DNA of 64,000 bases, taken from positions 203,697,689 through 203,761,688 of the forward strand of contig NC_058523.1 in assembly GCF_904849725.1 (NCBI RefSeq). Direction: 5' to 3'. The position numbers and the translations under genes were made by a program. Origin of the DNA: Hordeum vulgare subsp. vulgare (Eukaryota; Streptophyta; Magnoliopsida; Poales; Poaceae). Shown here piece after piece: positions 1 through 10,194 of this stretch (within the stretch, counting starts at the first letter, position 1; every line of letters begins with the position of its first letter). The notes beneath the pieces were generated by a model. That model ran no database searches. It was given only the letters and a program-made list of their open reading frames with translations, and was not told the DNA's origin.

Positions 1-2
1 GT

Positions 3-341
3 GAGTTCAATGTAGGTGATTATGTCTTGCTATATAATTCTCGTTTAAGATTTTTTGCAGGCAAGCTTCTCTCTAAATGGGAAGGTCCTTACATTGTTGA
101 GGAAGTATATCGTTCCGGTGCCATCAAGATCAACAACACGAAAGGTAATTTTCCGAGAGTGGTAAATGGGCAAAGAATCAAGAATTATATCTCAGGTACT
201 CCCATAAATGTTGAAAGAAATATTATCAATACCATAACTCCGGAGGAGTACATAAGGGATATTTATCAGCCTGTTTCAGACTCCGAAAACGAAGAGGTAT
301 GTGATTCGGTAAGTAAACTGACTCCAAAACTTTTCCAGTAG
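3..341 (+). CDS. Ty3-gypsy integrase C-terminal region (partial polyprotein)
   Basis: The frame is already open at the window edge, so the start is missing; the first full codon here is at position 3 and the stop is TAG at 339-341. Residues such as VGDYVLLYNSRLRFFAGKL and the following SKWEGPYIV with a downstream GAIKI match the GPY/F-type C-terminal module of chromoviral and Athila integrases, a small SH3-like region that binds DNA near the strand-transfer domain. The catalytic DDE core lies upstream of the window. The protein would be processed from a gag-pol precursor and act on the cDNA ends. The last 40 or so residues are acidic and unlike the module, which is usual for the polyprotein end in this group. 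Confidence 0.8.
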   Translation, partial: EFNVGDYVLLYNSRLRFFAGKLLSKWEGPYIVEEVYRSGAIKINNTKGNFPRVVNGQRIKNYISGTPINVERNIINTITPEEYIRDIYQPVSDSENEEVCDSVSKLTPKLFQ

Positions 342-617
342 GAATTTTCCTCCGTTTTGGATTTTTTGGAAAAGTTTAAAGTAGTCCGGAAAGCGCACGA
401 GGAGACTACAAGCCTCCAAGGCACGGACCATGCCCTGGCTGCGCCTGAGGGGCTTGTGACCACCTCGTGTGCCTCCCGGACTCTGTTTTCTTGCGGAGTA
501 CTCCTTCTGGTCGGAAAAAAATCATTATATATTCTCCCGAAAGGACTGACCCTCATATCACGCAATTTTCCTCTGTTTTCCTTTCGAGCCTGTTTTCTTC
601 CGCGGATTTAGTGCAAG

Positions 618-974
618 ATGTCTTCTCAAGATTCAGAGGGGGAGAGCTATGTGGCCGATTAGCTCGCTAACCCCAAGGTCTATGGGGACATGGACCATTA
701 TGGTTGGACCAGTGATGAGGAAGAACATTATGATCCCACGGGGAAGGAAGGAATAAGCTCCGAAGAAGAGGAAGTTCCTCCACCCCAATCTGGAAACACA
801 CATGTGGAGTTCAAGAAGTCGAGCCTCCCCAACTCAAGGAAGAAGACTAAGATTTTGTTCATCCCTTCTCGTCTTTTGCAGGAAAGTAAACAAGAATTAT
901 GCCGAATGTTGTTGAAGCTTGAAGAGGAAATTAACGATCTGAAGGAGCAGAATTATGTGCTCAAGAGGAAATAA
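618..974 (+). pseudogene. Post-pol acidic/coiled-coil ORF of Athila-like element
   Basis: An ATG at 618 opens a frame that is interrupted by TAG at 660-662 and then runs open to the TAA at 972-974. The product would be about 118 residues: an acidic N-terminal half with runs of D and E, a basic patch with SRKKTK, and a C-terminal heptad-like stretch rich in L, E and K that could form a coiled coil. Athila-type elements often carry an ORF of unknown function after pol, sometimes called env-like, and this position fits. I recognise no catalytic domain, signal peptide or membrane segment. The single stop means the copy is dead unless read through. Confidence 0.6.
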
Positions 975-2557
975 AACAAGTTCAAGAACTCTGCAACAAC
1001 TCCACCACCATCACCTCCGAAGGAAGACAACTAAGCACGGGTATGGGCAATCCCCTTGGCTTGTGCCAAGCTTGGGGGAGTTGCCCCGGTATCGTATCAC
1101 CATCACATCTTTTGCCTTTACCTTTTCTTAGTTCGTTCCTTTTTGGTTTTATCTTTCTCTAGTAGAATAAAGTCCTTCGTGATTTAGCCTTGAGTTTTTC
1201 TTTGTGTCACCCCCGATGTATTCGAGTTCGTGAGTCATATAATAAAGAGTGTTTTAGTTAAGGGCCTTGCCTCAAGCCACGATCAATAGAATGATAAAAG
1301 AACAAAAGCATGAAAGATCATGTAATGATCTTATGGGAAGTGATGACTTCATATATAAAAAGAATGTTGATTGAAACTTGTTGAGGGTGGATAAACGTAG
1401 ACCTTGGTCATTGTTGCAATAAATAGGAAGTGATAAAGAAGGAGAGGTTCACATATAAATATATCATCTTTGACACCATCTATAATTGTGAACACTCACT
1501 AAACTATTGCACGCTTAGAAGTAGATGTTGGACAAGGAAGACAACATAATGAATTATGTTTGCTTGGTTCCGAATAATGTTATATGACTACAGATCCCTG
1601 AGCATGTGAAGATTGCTTCCACCTCATATCAGCCAAAACTTCCGCGCTAAGTAGAGATACTACTTGTGCATCCATAAACCTTCAACCCAGTTTTGCCATG
1701 AGAGTCCACCATACCTACCTATGTATTGAATAAGATCCCTCAAGCAAGTTGTCATCGGTGCCAGCAATAAAAATTGCTCCGTAAATATGTATGATCTATT
1801 AGTGTGTGGAAAATAAGCTTTTGTACGAACCTGTGATGAGGAAGACATAAAAGCGACGGACTGCATAATAAAGTTCCTTATCACATGAGGCAATATAAAG
1901 TGACGTTCCTTCACACTAAGAGGTCGCACATCCAAACCTCAAAAGCGCATGACAACCTTTGCTTCCCTCTACGAACGGCCTATCTTGTACCTTTACTTTT
2001 TGCCCTTGAAAGAGTCATGCTGATATACACCAATTCCTTACTTCGCCTTTATCTTGGCTAACGTCATATGCTACGGAAAGATCTATATTCGTATGTCAAC
2101 TTGGAAGTAAGTATTCATGAATTATAATTGTGGACATCACTCTTGAGGTAAATAGTTTGGAGGCGAAACTATAAGCCCCTATCTTTCTCTGTGTCCGTCT
2201 AAAACTTTGATCTCATGAGTACCATGTGAGTTGTAGAAATTGTAGAAGACGAAAGGATGATTGAGTATGTGGATTTGCTTTACAAGCTCCTATTTGACTC
2301 TTTCCGATGTTATGATAAATTGCAATAGCTTCAATGACTAAAGGTTATTGGTTGTTAATTCTCAGTAAGGTTCTTGATCCTTACTTTACCTTGTGAAGGA
2401 ATTGTCACTTTAGCATGAGAGATTATATGTTGGTATTGTTGTTCTAACTATGATCATGATGCTTGCATGTCCGTATTTTGTTTTGTCGACACCTCTCTCT
2501 CTAAACATGTGGTCATATTTATTGATCTCGGTTTCCGCTTGAGGACAAGTGAAGTCT
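975..2557 (+). other. Non-coding 3' spacer of gypsy element 1
   Basis: No credible coding region; the longest frames are short and on either strand. Just after the post-pol ORF there is a purine tract (about 1066-1080, core AAGCTTGGGGGAG) nearly identical to the terminal polypurine tract. Parts of the spacer, for example the words around 1650-1720 (CCACCATACCTACCTAT), recur near 61750 in unit X, so the spacers of the Athila-like elements here are related. Long 3' spacers are usual for this lineage. Confidence 0.65.
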
Positions 2558-2571
2558 AAGCTTGGGGTAGT
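2558..2571 (+). promoter_or_regulatory. Polypurine tract of gypsy element 1
   Basis: The tract AAGCTTGGGGTAGT lies directly before the LTR start TGATACG. It is the expected primer site for plus-strand DNA synthesis. The same tract precedes the LTR of gypsy element 2 at 14687-14700. Confidence 0.7.
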
Positions 2572-4091
2572 TGATACGTCCATTTTGCATCGTGCTTTCA
2601 TGTTGGTATTAATCGCTCTTTGGGCTGTTATTACACTTCACGGTACAATACTTATGCCTTTTCTCTCTTATTTTGCAAGGTTTACATGAAGAGGGAGAAA
2701 GCCGGCAACTTGAATTCTGGCTTGAAAAAGGAGCAAGTTTGAGATACTATGCTGCGCAACTCCAAAAGCCGTGAAAATGAATGAGGATTTATTTTGGAAT
2801 TTATAAAAAATACCGGGCCGAAGAAGTACAATAGGGGAGCCAGCAGGAGGCCATAAGCCTGCTAGGCGCGGCCTACCCCCCTCGCCGCACCTAGGGGGCT
2901 TGTGGGCTCCCTGCTGGCCCTCTACCCCCCTACTTTGCTATAAGGAGGGTTTCTTTCCAGAAAAAATCAAGAGGAGGATTTCAGGAGGAATTGCCGCCGC
3001 CACGAGGTGAAACTTGAGCATAACCAATCTAGAGCTCCGGCAGGATTGTCGTGCCGGGGAAACTTCCCTCCCGGAGGGGGAAATCATCGCCATCGTCATC
3101 ACCAACACTCCTCTCATCGGAAGGGACTCATTACCATCAACATCTTCATCAGCACCATCTCATCTCCAAACCCTAGTTCATCTCTTGTAACCAATCTCCA
3201 TCTCGCGACTCCGATTGGTACTTGTAAGGTTGCTAGTAGTGTTAACTACTCTTTGTAGTTCATGCTAGTTGGATTACTCGGTGGAAAATTATATGTTCAG
3301 ATCCTTGATGCTATTCGTTACCTCTCTGGTCATGAATATGACTATGCTTTGTGAGTAGTCACTTTTGTTCCTGAGGACATGGGATACGTCATGCTATAAG
3401 TAGTCATGTGAATTTGGTTTTCGTTCGATATTTTGATGCGTTGTATGTTTTTTCCTCTAGTGGTGTTATGTGAACGTCGACTACATAACACTTCACCATT
3501 ATTTGGCCTAGAGGAAGACATTGGGAAGTAGTAAGTAGATGATGGGTTGCTAGAGTGACAGAAGCTTAAACTCTAATTTATGCGTTGCTTCGTAAGGGGC
3601 TGATTTGGATCCACTAGTTTAATGCTATGGTTACACTTTGTCTTTATTTTTATTTCATAGTTACGGATGCTTGCGAGCGGGGTTAATCATAAGTGGGAGG
3701 TTTTTCCAATTAAGGGCAGCACCCAAGCACCGGTCCAGCCACATATCAAACTATCAAAGTAGCGAACGCGAATCATATGAACATGATGGAAACTAGCTTG
3801 ACAGAAATTCCCGTGTGTCCTCGGGAGCACTTTACCTCCTATAAGAGTTTGTCCAGGCTTGTCCGTTGCTACAAAAGGGATTGGTCCACTTTTCTGCACC
3901 GTTGTTACTTTTGTTACTTGCTACTTGCTGCGAATCATCTTTTTACACAACTACTTGTTACCGATAATTTCAGTGCTTGCAGAGATTACCTTGCTGAAAA
4001 CCATTTGTCAGATCCTTATTCTCCTCGTTGGGTTCGACACTCTTACTTATCAAAAATACTACGATAGATCCCCTATACTTGTGGGTCATCA
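2572..4091 (+). repeat. 3' LTR of Athila-like gypsy element 1
   Basis: The LTR begins TGATACGTCC immediately after the polypurine tract and ends in CTTGTGGGTCATCA, giving TG...CA ends and a length of 1520 bases. Its start and end words match the style of the 5' LTR of gypsy element 3 (31011-32427, ending GTGGGTTATCA). A weak TATA-like word (CTATAAGG) lies near 2939 after a GC-rich stretch, a likely promoter position. The partner 5' LTR is outside the window, so LTR divergence cannot be judged. Confidence 0.85.
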
Positions 4092-4096
4092 ATCTC
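4092..4096. repeat. Target-site duplication (right copy) of gypsy element 1
   Basis: ATCTC directly after the LTR. Together with the next bases it forms codons of the conserved Copia integrase motif D-L-F-G-P, so these five bases are the duplicated target. The left copy should lie just before the 5' LTR, outside the window. Confidence 0.6.
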
Positions 4097-4965
4097 TTCG
4101 GCCCTCCATCGTTTGATAGTCTTGGGGGCAGAAAGTACTGCTTGGTGACTGTTGATGATTACTCAAGATACACATGGGTATATTTCTTCAGGAGGAAGAG
4201 TGAGACTCAAAAAACCATCATCAACTTTGCTAATGAAGCTCAACGTCAACATGAAGCAAAGATTTTGATGATTAGAAGTGACAATGGCACCGAGTTCAAG
4301 AACTACACCCTGGATGAGTTTCTTAGTGATGAGGGAATCAAGCATCAATATTCAGCACCATACACCCCTCAACAAAATGGTGTGGCGGAGAGAAAGAACC
4401 GGACATTGATGGACGCGACAAGAACAATGATGGCGGAATTCAAATCTCCGTATAACTTTTGGGCCGAAGCCATCAACACAGTATGTCATGCATCCAATCG
4501 GCTCTACATCCGCAAAGGCCTGAACAAGACCCCATATGAGATTCTCACCAGAAACAAACCCAATCTGAAGAACTTCCGGGTATTCGGTGTAAGTGTTTCA
4601 TTCTCAAGAAAGGTGCACGTTTAGCTAAATTTGATTCTAGAGCTCAAGAGGGCATTTTTGTTGGTTATGCCACAAACTCTTATGCTTACCGTGTCCTCAA
4701 CAAGTCCACCGGGCTCATTGAGGAAACGTGTAATGTGGAGTTTGATGAAAATAATGGCTCCCAAGTGGAGCAAAGTGGTCTTTGTGATGTAGGTGATGAA
4801 ATTCCTCCCCAAGCCATAAGAAGAACGGGGATTGGTCAAATACTCCCCATTGAGGAACCCCTTGTGGCCGAAGGAGAAGGACAATTCTCTACTCAAGTAG
4901 AGCCATCACCCTCGCAAGCCCCACACGCTTGCGATGAACAAAGAGAAAACCCTCAACCACCTGAA

Positions 4966-5182
4966 CAGGATCAAGGACAAGATCAACCACTTGAAGATGG
5001 TGATGCAACACATCATGTCCAAGTGCTTACACAAGGTTCCGAACCTTCTCAAGATCAAGATCTAGTGCAGCTACAAGTTCAAGATCAAGTGCAAGCACAA
5101 GATCAAGATCAAGAGCAGCCACAAGATCAAGAACAAACTAGTGAGCCTGCTCAAGACGAAAATCAAGTTGACCAGGATGGAT
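4966..5182 (+). repeat. QD-rich low-complexity linker in Copia pol
   Basis: Imperfect tandem repeats of CAAGATCAAGAT-type units encode a run rich in Q, D and E between the integrase tail and the RT. It is in frame with the flanking domains. Linkers here are variable in length within Copia elements, and this one probably expanded by replication slippage. Confidence 0.7.
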
Positions 5183-6984
5183 CTTCTCGATTTCCTTCTA
5201 GAGCACCTAAGATGGGCCGCGGTGCCAAGGAAGGATCAAAACTCAAGGCCAAGCAACATGATCAAGTTGATGCTCCCCAGTTATCAAGCGCAGAACTCTT
5301 GGAGCGTCGTGCAGCCAAGATTGCATCCAAGCTAAGAGTCAAGTCACATCTTATGAAGAACATGCTTGGAAGTTTAAAAAGGGGAGTATCCACTCATCAA
5401 CAAATTTCAAATTATTGTGAGCATCACACGTTTGTTTCATATTGTGAACCTCAACAGGTACAGGAAGTGCTCGATGATGAGGATTGGCTTATGGCCATGC
5501 ATGAAGAACTCAACAACTTCGAGCGTAATCAAGTCTGGAAATTAGTGCCAAGACCAAAGGAGGAACATAATGTAATCGGGACCAAATGGATCTTCAAAAA
5601 CAAGCAAGATGCCAATGGGATTGTGGTTCGAAACAAGGCAAGATTGGTGGCTCCAGGCTACTCCCACGTTGAGGGTATCGACTACGGTGAAACCTTTGCC
5701 CCAGTTGCTCGTCTAGAATCTATTCGCATGCTGCTTGCATTTGCATCTCATCATGATTTCAAATTACAACAAATGGATGTGAAAAGTGCTTTTCTAAATG
5801 GTCCTTTAAATGAGTTGGTTTATGTCAAAGATCCCCCATGGTTCGAACATCCCAAGCTCCCCAATCATGTATACAAACTTAATAAGGCACTCTATGGCCT
5901 TAAACAAGCCCAACGTGCATGGTATGAGTACCTTACTGAGTTGTTACAAGATCGTGGGTTTGAAATTGGGAAGATTGATCCCACTCTTTTTACCAAGAAG
6001 GTCGAAAGGGATTTGTTAATATGCCAGCTATATGTTGATGATACCATTTTTGGTTCCCCTAACGAATCTTTCAATGAAGAATTTGCTGCACTAATGACTG
6101 AGAAATTTCAGATGTCAATGATGGGTGAGTTGAAGTTATTCCTCGGGTTCGAGATTAAACAAGATTTAGAAGGGACCTTCATCAAACAAGCCAAGTACAC
6201 CCAAGACATGCTCAAGAGGTTCGAGCTAGAGGACGTCAAACCGGTCATGTTTCCCCTGCCAACCAAATGCAAACTTGACAATGATCCCAATGGTAAAGAA
6301 GTGGATCAAAAGGTATATTGCTCCATGATTGGATCCCTACTTGACCTTTGTGCATCTAGACCGAATATCATGTTGAGTGTAGGGATTTGTGCACAGTTTC
6401 AATCTGCACCAAAGGAAAGCCATTATATGACTGTCAAAGGAATCTTTCGATATTTGGCTCATACCCCAAACTTTGGCCTATGGTATCCCAAGGGAGGAAA
6501 CTTCAACCTAGTGGGCTATTCTGACTGAGATTGGGCGGGAGGCTGTGTGGAGAGAAAGTCAACTTATGGAGGATGTCAATTTCTTGGTCGTTCACTCGTA
6601 AGTTGGTCTTCAAAGAAGCAAAATTGTGTCTCATTTTCTTCAACCGAAGCAGAGTATGTTGCAGCTGCGAGTTGTTGTGCATAGTTGCTATGGATGAGGC
6701 AAACTTTGAAGGATTACGGTGTCACTTGTGACAAAGTGCCTTTTCTATGTGACAATCAAAGTGCTATCAAGGTTTCGCTCAATCTGGTGCAACATATCAA
6801 GACCAAGCACATTTATATTCGTCATCACTTCATTCATTAGCATATCAAGCATGGTGATATTGAGGTTCACTTCATCAACACTGGGGAGCAACTTGCCGAT
6901 ATTTTCACTAAGCCCCTAGATGAAGCAAGGTTCCGGGAGTTAAGGCATGAGCTAAATATTATTTATTCAAGTAATGTGGATTGA

Positions 6985-7380
6985 AATTAGTCACTTTGCA
7001 CCTCACTCCGCATTATATCTAATTCTAGGTGTAGGCTTGGACATAGGGGGAGTGTTGTTCTCTCAATGAACTTTCCCTCCCCCCATTATGCATAAAGCGA
7101 ACAAGTCCTTCACATCAGCCATTATTGATGGCACTTCTGCTTCAAAGATGAGCATTGGTTATGAACCCAAGGATAATTCTTCGCGGTGTCATACCTTTTG
7201 TCTCAAACATAGGTGGCTCCGGCCACCGCCCCCTCCTTTTTTCTCTCCAAATAAAGGAAGGTTATAATATGGCTAGTCAGTATATCTTGCTTGTGATTTT
7301 ATTTCACTCATACTGACTAGTCGGTGCCCACGATGATTCTACGCAGTTATGGGAAGTTCTGAAGCTCTCTGTGTTTTCTA
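6985..7380 (+). other. Post-pol non-coding segment with purine tract and hairpin
   Basis: No coding region. A purine-rich tract (ACATAGGGGGAGTG, 7041-7054) follows pol and looks like a polypurine tract, though the true LTR is 3.1 kb further on. A perfect 11-base inverted repeat (CTAGTCAGTAT at 7273-7283 with its complement at 7310-7320) could form a stem with a 26-base loop. Confidence 0.5.
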
Positions 7381-7650
7381 GAGCGGTAGTACCGTTCAGA
7401 CGAAGCGGTACTACCGCCAGGGGGAGCGGTACTACCGCCTAGGTAGCGGTACTACCACTATGACCCGAGCGGTACTACCGTGATGACCAACACTGTACTA
7501 CCGCTGGCTAGGGCTAAGTCGGCTTTATTGTGTATTTTTCCAGGGGGAGTGGTACTACCGCTCATGACACGAGCGGTACTACCGCCAGCCGAGGGGTACT
7601 ACCGCCAGGACAGTGGTACTACCGCTCTGGCCCGAGGGGTACTACCGCCC
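7381..7650 (+). repeat. Array of GCGGTACTACCGC motifs before internal TATA box
   Basis: About eleven copies of a near-palindromic 13-base motif, irregularly spaced and partly mutated, end just before a TATA box. More copies lie at 8103-8180 inside the downstream intron. The 3' LTR holds a similar array (10525-10840) in the reverse-complement orientation (GCGGTAGTACCGC). Irregular spacing rules out a simple satellite; a cis-acting protein-binding or structural role is inference. Confidence 0.75.
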
Positions 7651-7668
7651 TGCCCGTGACCTAGGGGG

Positions 7669-7677
7669 TATATAAAG
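7669..7677 (+). promoter_or_regulatory. Internal TATA box of the extra Copia gene
   Basis: TATATAAAG follows the motif array and is followed by a C/T-rich leader-like stretch and an ATG at 7830. The 3' LTR has the same arrangement (array, then TATATAAAGG at 10881). This suggests a promoter separate from the LTR, driving the extra gene. Confidence 0.5.
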
Positions 7678-7829
7678 GGAGGGAGCCGTTTTCTCTGCCC
7701 CATTTGCTTCTTATTCGTGGAGCTCTCTCTCTACCCTGAAATCTTCAGATCTGATTCTCCTCCGCGGAGCTTCTCCTCCCTTTGCAGTTGGAGGGATTGC
7801 TCCCCCTCCTCTTTCCTCCTTCGGGTGCT

Positions 7830-9656
7830 ATGGATTCCGGTACAACTCCTCTCCTTCCTCTCTTAGTTGGTGTTCTTGCTTCTAGGGTTAGGAGCTTGAC
7901 ATACTAGATTCATTGTTTTGATGTATGCTTAGTCTTTGGTTGGAATGGAGGAGAAATATTAGGAGATTTTAGGTCCAATGTTCTCTCTTGTATCAATCTG
8001 ACATGCCCTAGAGCTCTACATGTTTTAACAATCTGCTGGTTCTTGTCAATATTTTAATGGATGTGGTTTAGATTCGGATGCTATCTAGAAATCCATCCCC
8101 GCACGGTACTACCGCTGCACCCGGGCGGTACTACCGTTGGGGCTAGAGATACAACCGTTGGGGGCTAGCGTTACTACCGCTATGCCATCTATGTCTGTTT
8201 TTCTTTGGAGTTTTGTGCTTATTCTTTTGTGTTCTGGACCTTGCCTTGACTCTTTTTGTCGCCTTTTCTGCGTGTTTGTGTTGTGTGTCATAGGTGGTGG
8301 TTGCCGTTGTTCTAACCCGGTCCGTGACACCCAGTCGAAGAGGTTCCGCAATCCTGACATCCCAGAAGGTTCAAAAAGCTCCAATCTCAATCCTCCAAAG
8401 CGCCACTTCATGAAGACTGCCTCGAAGGAAAAGGAGGCCAACATTGACAACAACACTATGCCTCCTAAAGAGTTTATGCAGCACCGTCAAAGCAATCGTT
8501 ATAACATTAAGAGAGTTCAGCTCAGAGGCTGTGAGTTGTTCTGGAAAAAACAGCAAGCCCTGATATATCAAGATGTGATCCTGTCATTCAAGAAGATCTA
8601 TGTCCCTGTGTAGTGGATTATTTTGGAGAGGCTCTCTCTTTTATTAAGCAACTTGGTATTGAGAACGTCATCATCTTCCATCATGACTACGATCCAAAGA
8701 TTGTGGCTCAATTCTATGTCACTGTCCACTTTCATAGTGATGAGGATCATACTCTAACTTGGCTGACAAATGGCGAGAGGATGTCTGGAACTTGGGTAGA
8801 GTTCATGAAGCTTCTGAATGGGCCTGACAAGGGGCCACAAACTGCTATTGGCTTGCGCCCTCATGCCCAACCGGGTGCCACCCCCAAGAACAAGTTGCAA
8901 GAATTCTATGTGAGGTAGAATGCGCTTCCCCCGATCTTGGATATCATGCACCGGATATTCTGCAACACGCTGTTTCCTTGTGTTGGCAACAAAGACAAGG
9001 TTCATTCCTATTTGGTGGACATGCTTCTGATGTGTGAGGAGGGAAGGACAAAGAACACTGCACCACTCGACATATATGATGTGATGTTCAATGAGCTTAA
9101 GAGTTCGATCTCTCACCGTAAGGTCCCCATCTATGGGCCTTACTTGTTCTTTTTCATCAAGAAAAAGTGGGCAGAGTCCTTTCCGCAAGTGCCCTTTCCT
9201 ACTGTCTCTGGGTGTGTCAGCCATGACCCTATCAAGCTGCGCCATAAGGAGAAGTGGGCAAACACCTCAACTTCGAGTTCTACTCAACGTGACAGGGAGA
9301 CTGCTGCTGCTGAGGGAGGCCCTACCTCGCATACACGCTCCTCTGCTGTGCCATCTTGGGCCGTGAAGCTGAAGGACCAGATGAAGACCCTCTTCTATAG
9401 GGCCAAGGGACAATATCAGACTCATGTGGCCCAAACAGAGAACCAACAGAGGCACAAGCGTGTCTTGAGGACGCTTGATGTGCACATTTCGAGCGGCTCT
9501 AAGGACATCATCACTCCAGAGGCTGACTGGATGCAGGCACGAGACTACCAGTGGGCTGAGTCCGACGCTAAGGAGGAGGCATATGACGAGGATGCTGAGG
9601 ATGAGGAGGATGAGGAGGATGCGGATGCTATGGAAGAGTCTGATGCGGATGCCTGA
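7830..9656 (+). pseudogene. Extra (env-position) spliced gene of Maximus-like element
   Basis: The start ATG at 7830 opens a 10-base coding piece, then a candidate intron 7840-8293 (GT...AG, 454 bases); joining the ends keeps the frame of the open exon from 8294. Exon 2 is open to 8610, where the frame must change (stop TAG at 8611-8613) to the one open from 8613; a further TAG lies at 8916-8918 and the end is TGA at 9654-9656. The product would be about 450 residues: a basic N-terminus, a central conserved-looking region (DYFGEALSF, HHDYDPKIVAQFY, WLTNGERMS), then TYPE-like words such as NTLFPCVGNKDKVHSYLVDMLL and KVPIYGPYLFF, and a very acidic tail of D and E. I know this protein type from the 3' part of grass Copia elements; its function is unknown. 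No clear signal peptide or transmembrane segment is seen in the spliced form, so an envelope role is not supported. Confidence 0.65.
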
Positions 9657-10178
9657 GCTACCACCTGTGTCCTAGGTGTCCTCTCTTCCGTTTTTGGTCT
9701 CTTGATGCCAAAGGGGGAGAGAGTGTAGGGATTTTCTTTGCTTTATCATTGCTTTGTTTTCTGAGTCTTTCCGTGCTAAACTTGGCTGGTTTTATCGTGT
9801 TGGATTACTTATCATGGTTGTGAGACTGTTTTAATCATATGGTGTGAGACATATGCTATCCCTAAATTATATTTATTATTATCTTCTTTATCTCCCTATA
9901 TGATAGCCTATGAGTTAATTATCTTGTGCCCCTATCTTCATGCTCACATGCTATACCTTGCTTCCTCACTTAATATTGTATCAGGTCATTGCAAGGAGTA
10001 TTAGCATATGATTTCTAGGAGGAGCCTTCTCCTGGGACTGAGTGCATTGTTGTTCATAGTACTAACCTTAATCATGCACTCATCCATGGGGAGCGAGTCC
10101 CTAGACCATAGACTCTGGATTTGCAGTTATATTCAGTATATTTTCCTTTTGTGCAAATCGAGTATTGTTATCAATTCA
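9657..10178 (+). other. Non-coding region between extra gene and 3' LTR
   Basis: No coding signal. A purine tract (CCAAAGGGGGAGAG, 9708-9721) lies soon after the stop of the extra gene, a second polypurine-like sequence besides the terminal one. The rest is T-rich and would be the 3' untranslated part of the extra gene and of the genomic RNA. Confidence 0.5.
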
Positions 10179-10194
10179 CCAAAAAGGGGAAGAT
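10179..10194 (+). promoter_or_regulatory. Polypurine tract of Maximus-like element
   Basis: CCAAAAAGGGGAAGAT-type tract directly before the LTR start TGTTAGGG; the expected plus-strand primer site. Confidence 0.7.

Larger units (their letters stand above)
1..4091 (+). mobile_element. Athila-like Ty3-gypsy element 1, 3' part only
   Basis: Seen in order: the C-terminal end of a gypsy integrase, a short spacer (342-617) with stops in all frames that matter, a broken acidic post-pol ORF, a 1.6-kb non-coding spacer, a polypurine tract and a 3' LTR starting TG and ending CA. The left part, including the 5' LTR, lies outside the window. An extra ORF behind pol and a long 3' spacer are typical of the Athila lineage, so that placement is by layout and motif, not by search. 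The element sits inside the integrase gene of a Copia element that resumes at 4092. Confidence 0.85.
4092..6984 (+). pseudogene. pol: Copia pol: integrase, reverse transcriptase, RNase H
   Basis: The integrase core is cut at its start by gypsy element 1 (D-L-F-G-P motif at the junction). It shows VDDYSRYTW, RSDNGTEF and NGVAERKNR, giving the D, D and E of the DDE triad. A one-base loss near 4587 shifts the frame; from 4588 the second frame is open to 6525. The integrase tail is followed by a Q/D-rich linker, then RT ([26 protein letters not shown], and an intact catalytic YVDD at 6031-6042), then RNase H (SSTEAEY, and the closing DIFTKPL). Three in-frame stops lie at 6526, 6682 and 6838; the natural stop is at 6982-6984. 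The family copies element RNA into DNA and inserts it; this copy cannot. Confidence 0.9.

Noticed and set aside
7041..7060. End of the Copia element at the purine tract 7041-7054, with an LTR starting at TGTTGTTC
   Set aside because: No repeat or CA end follows, and a better tract and a full TG...CA LTR lie at 10179-11618.
7381..7650. CRISPR-like repeat array (GCGGTACTACCGC units)
   Set aside because: Spacing is irregular, units vary, and the setting is a plant retroelement with a second array in the LTR; no cas genes or leader.
8109..8456. 115-codon minus-strand frame
   Set aside because: Shadow of the extra Copia gene and its intron on the other strand.
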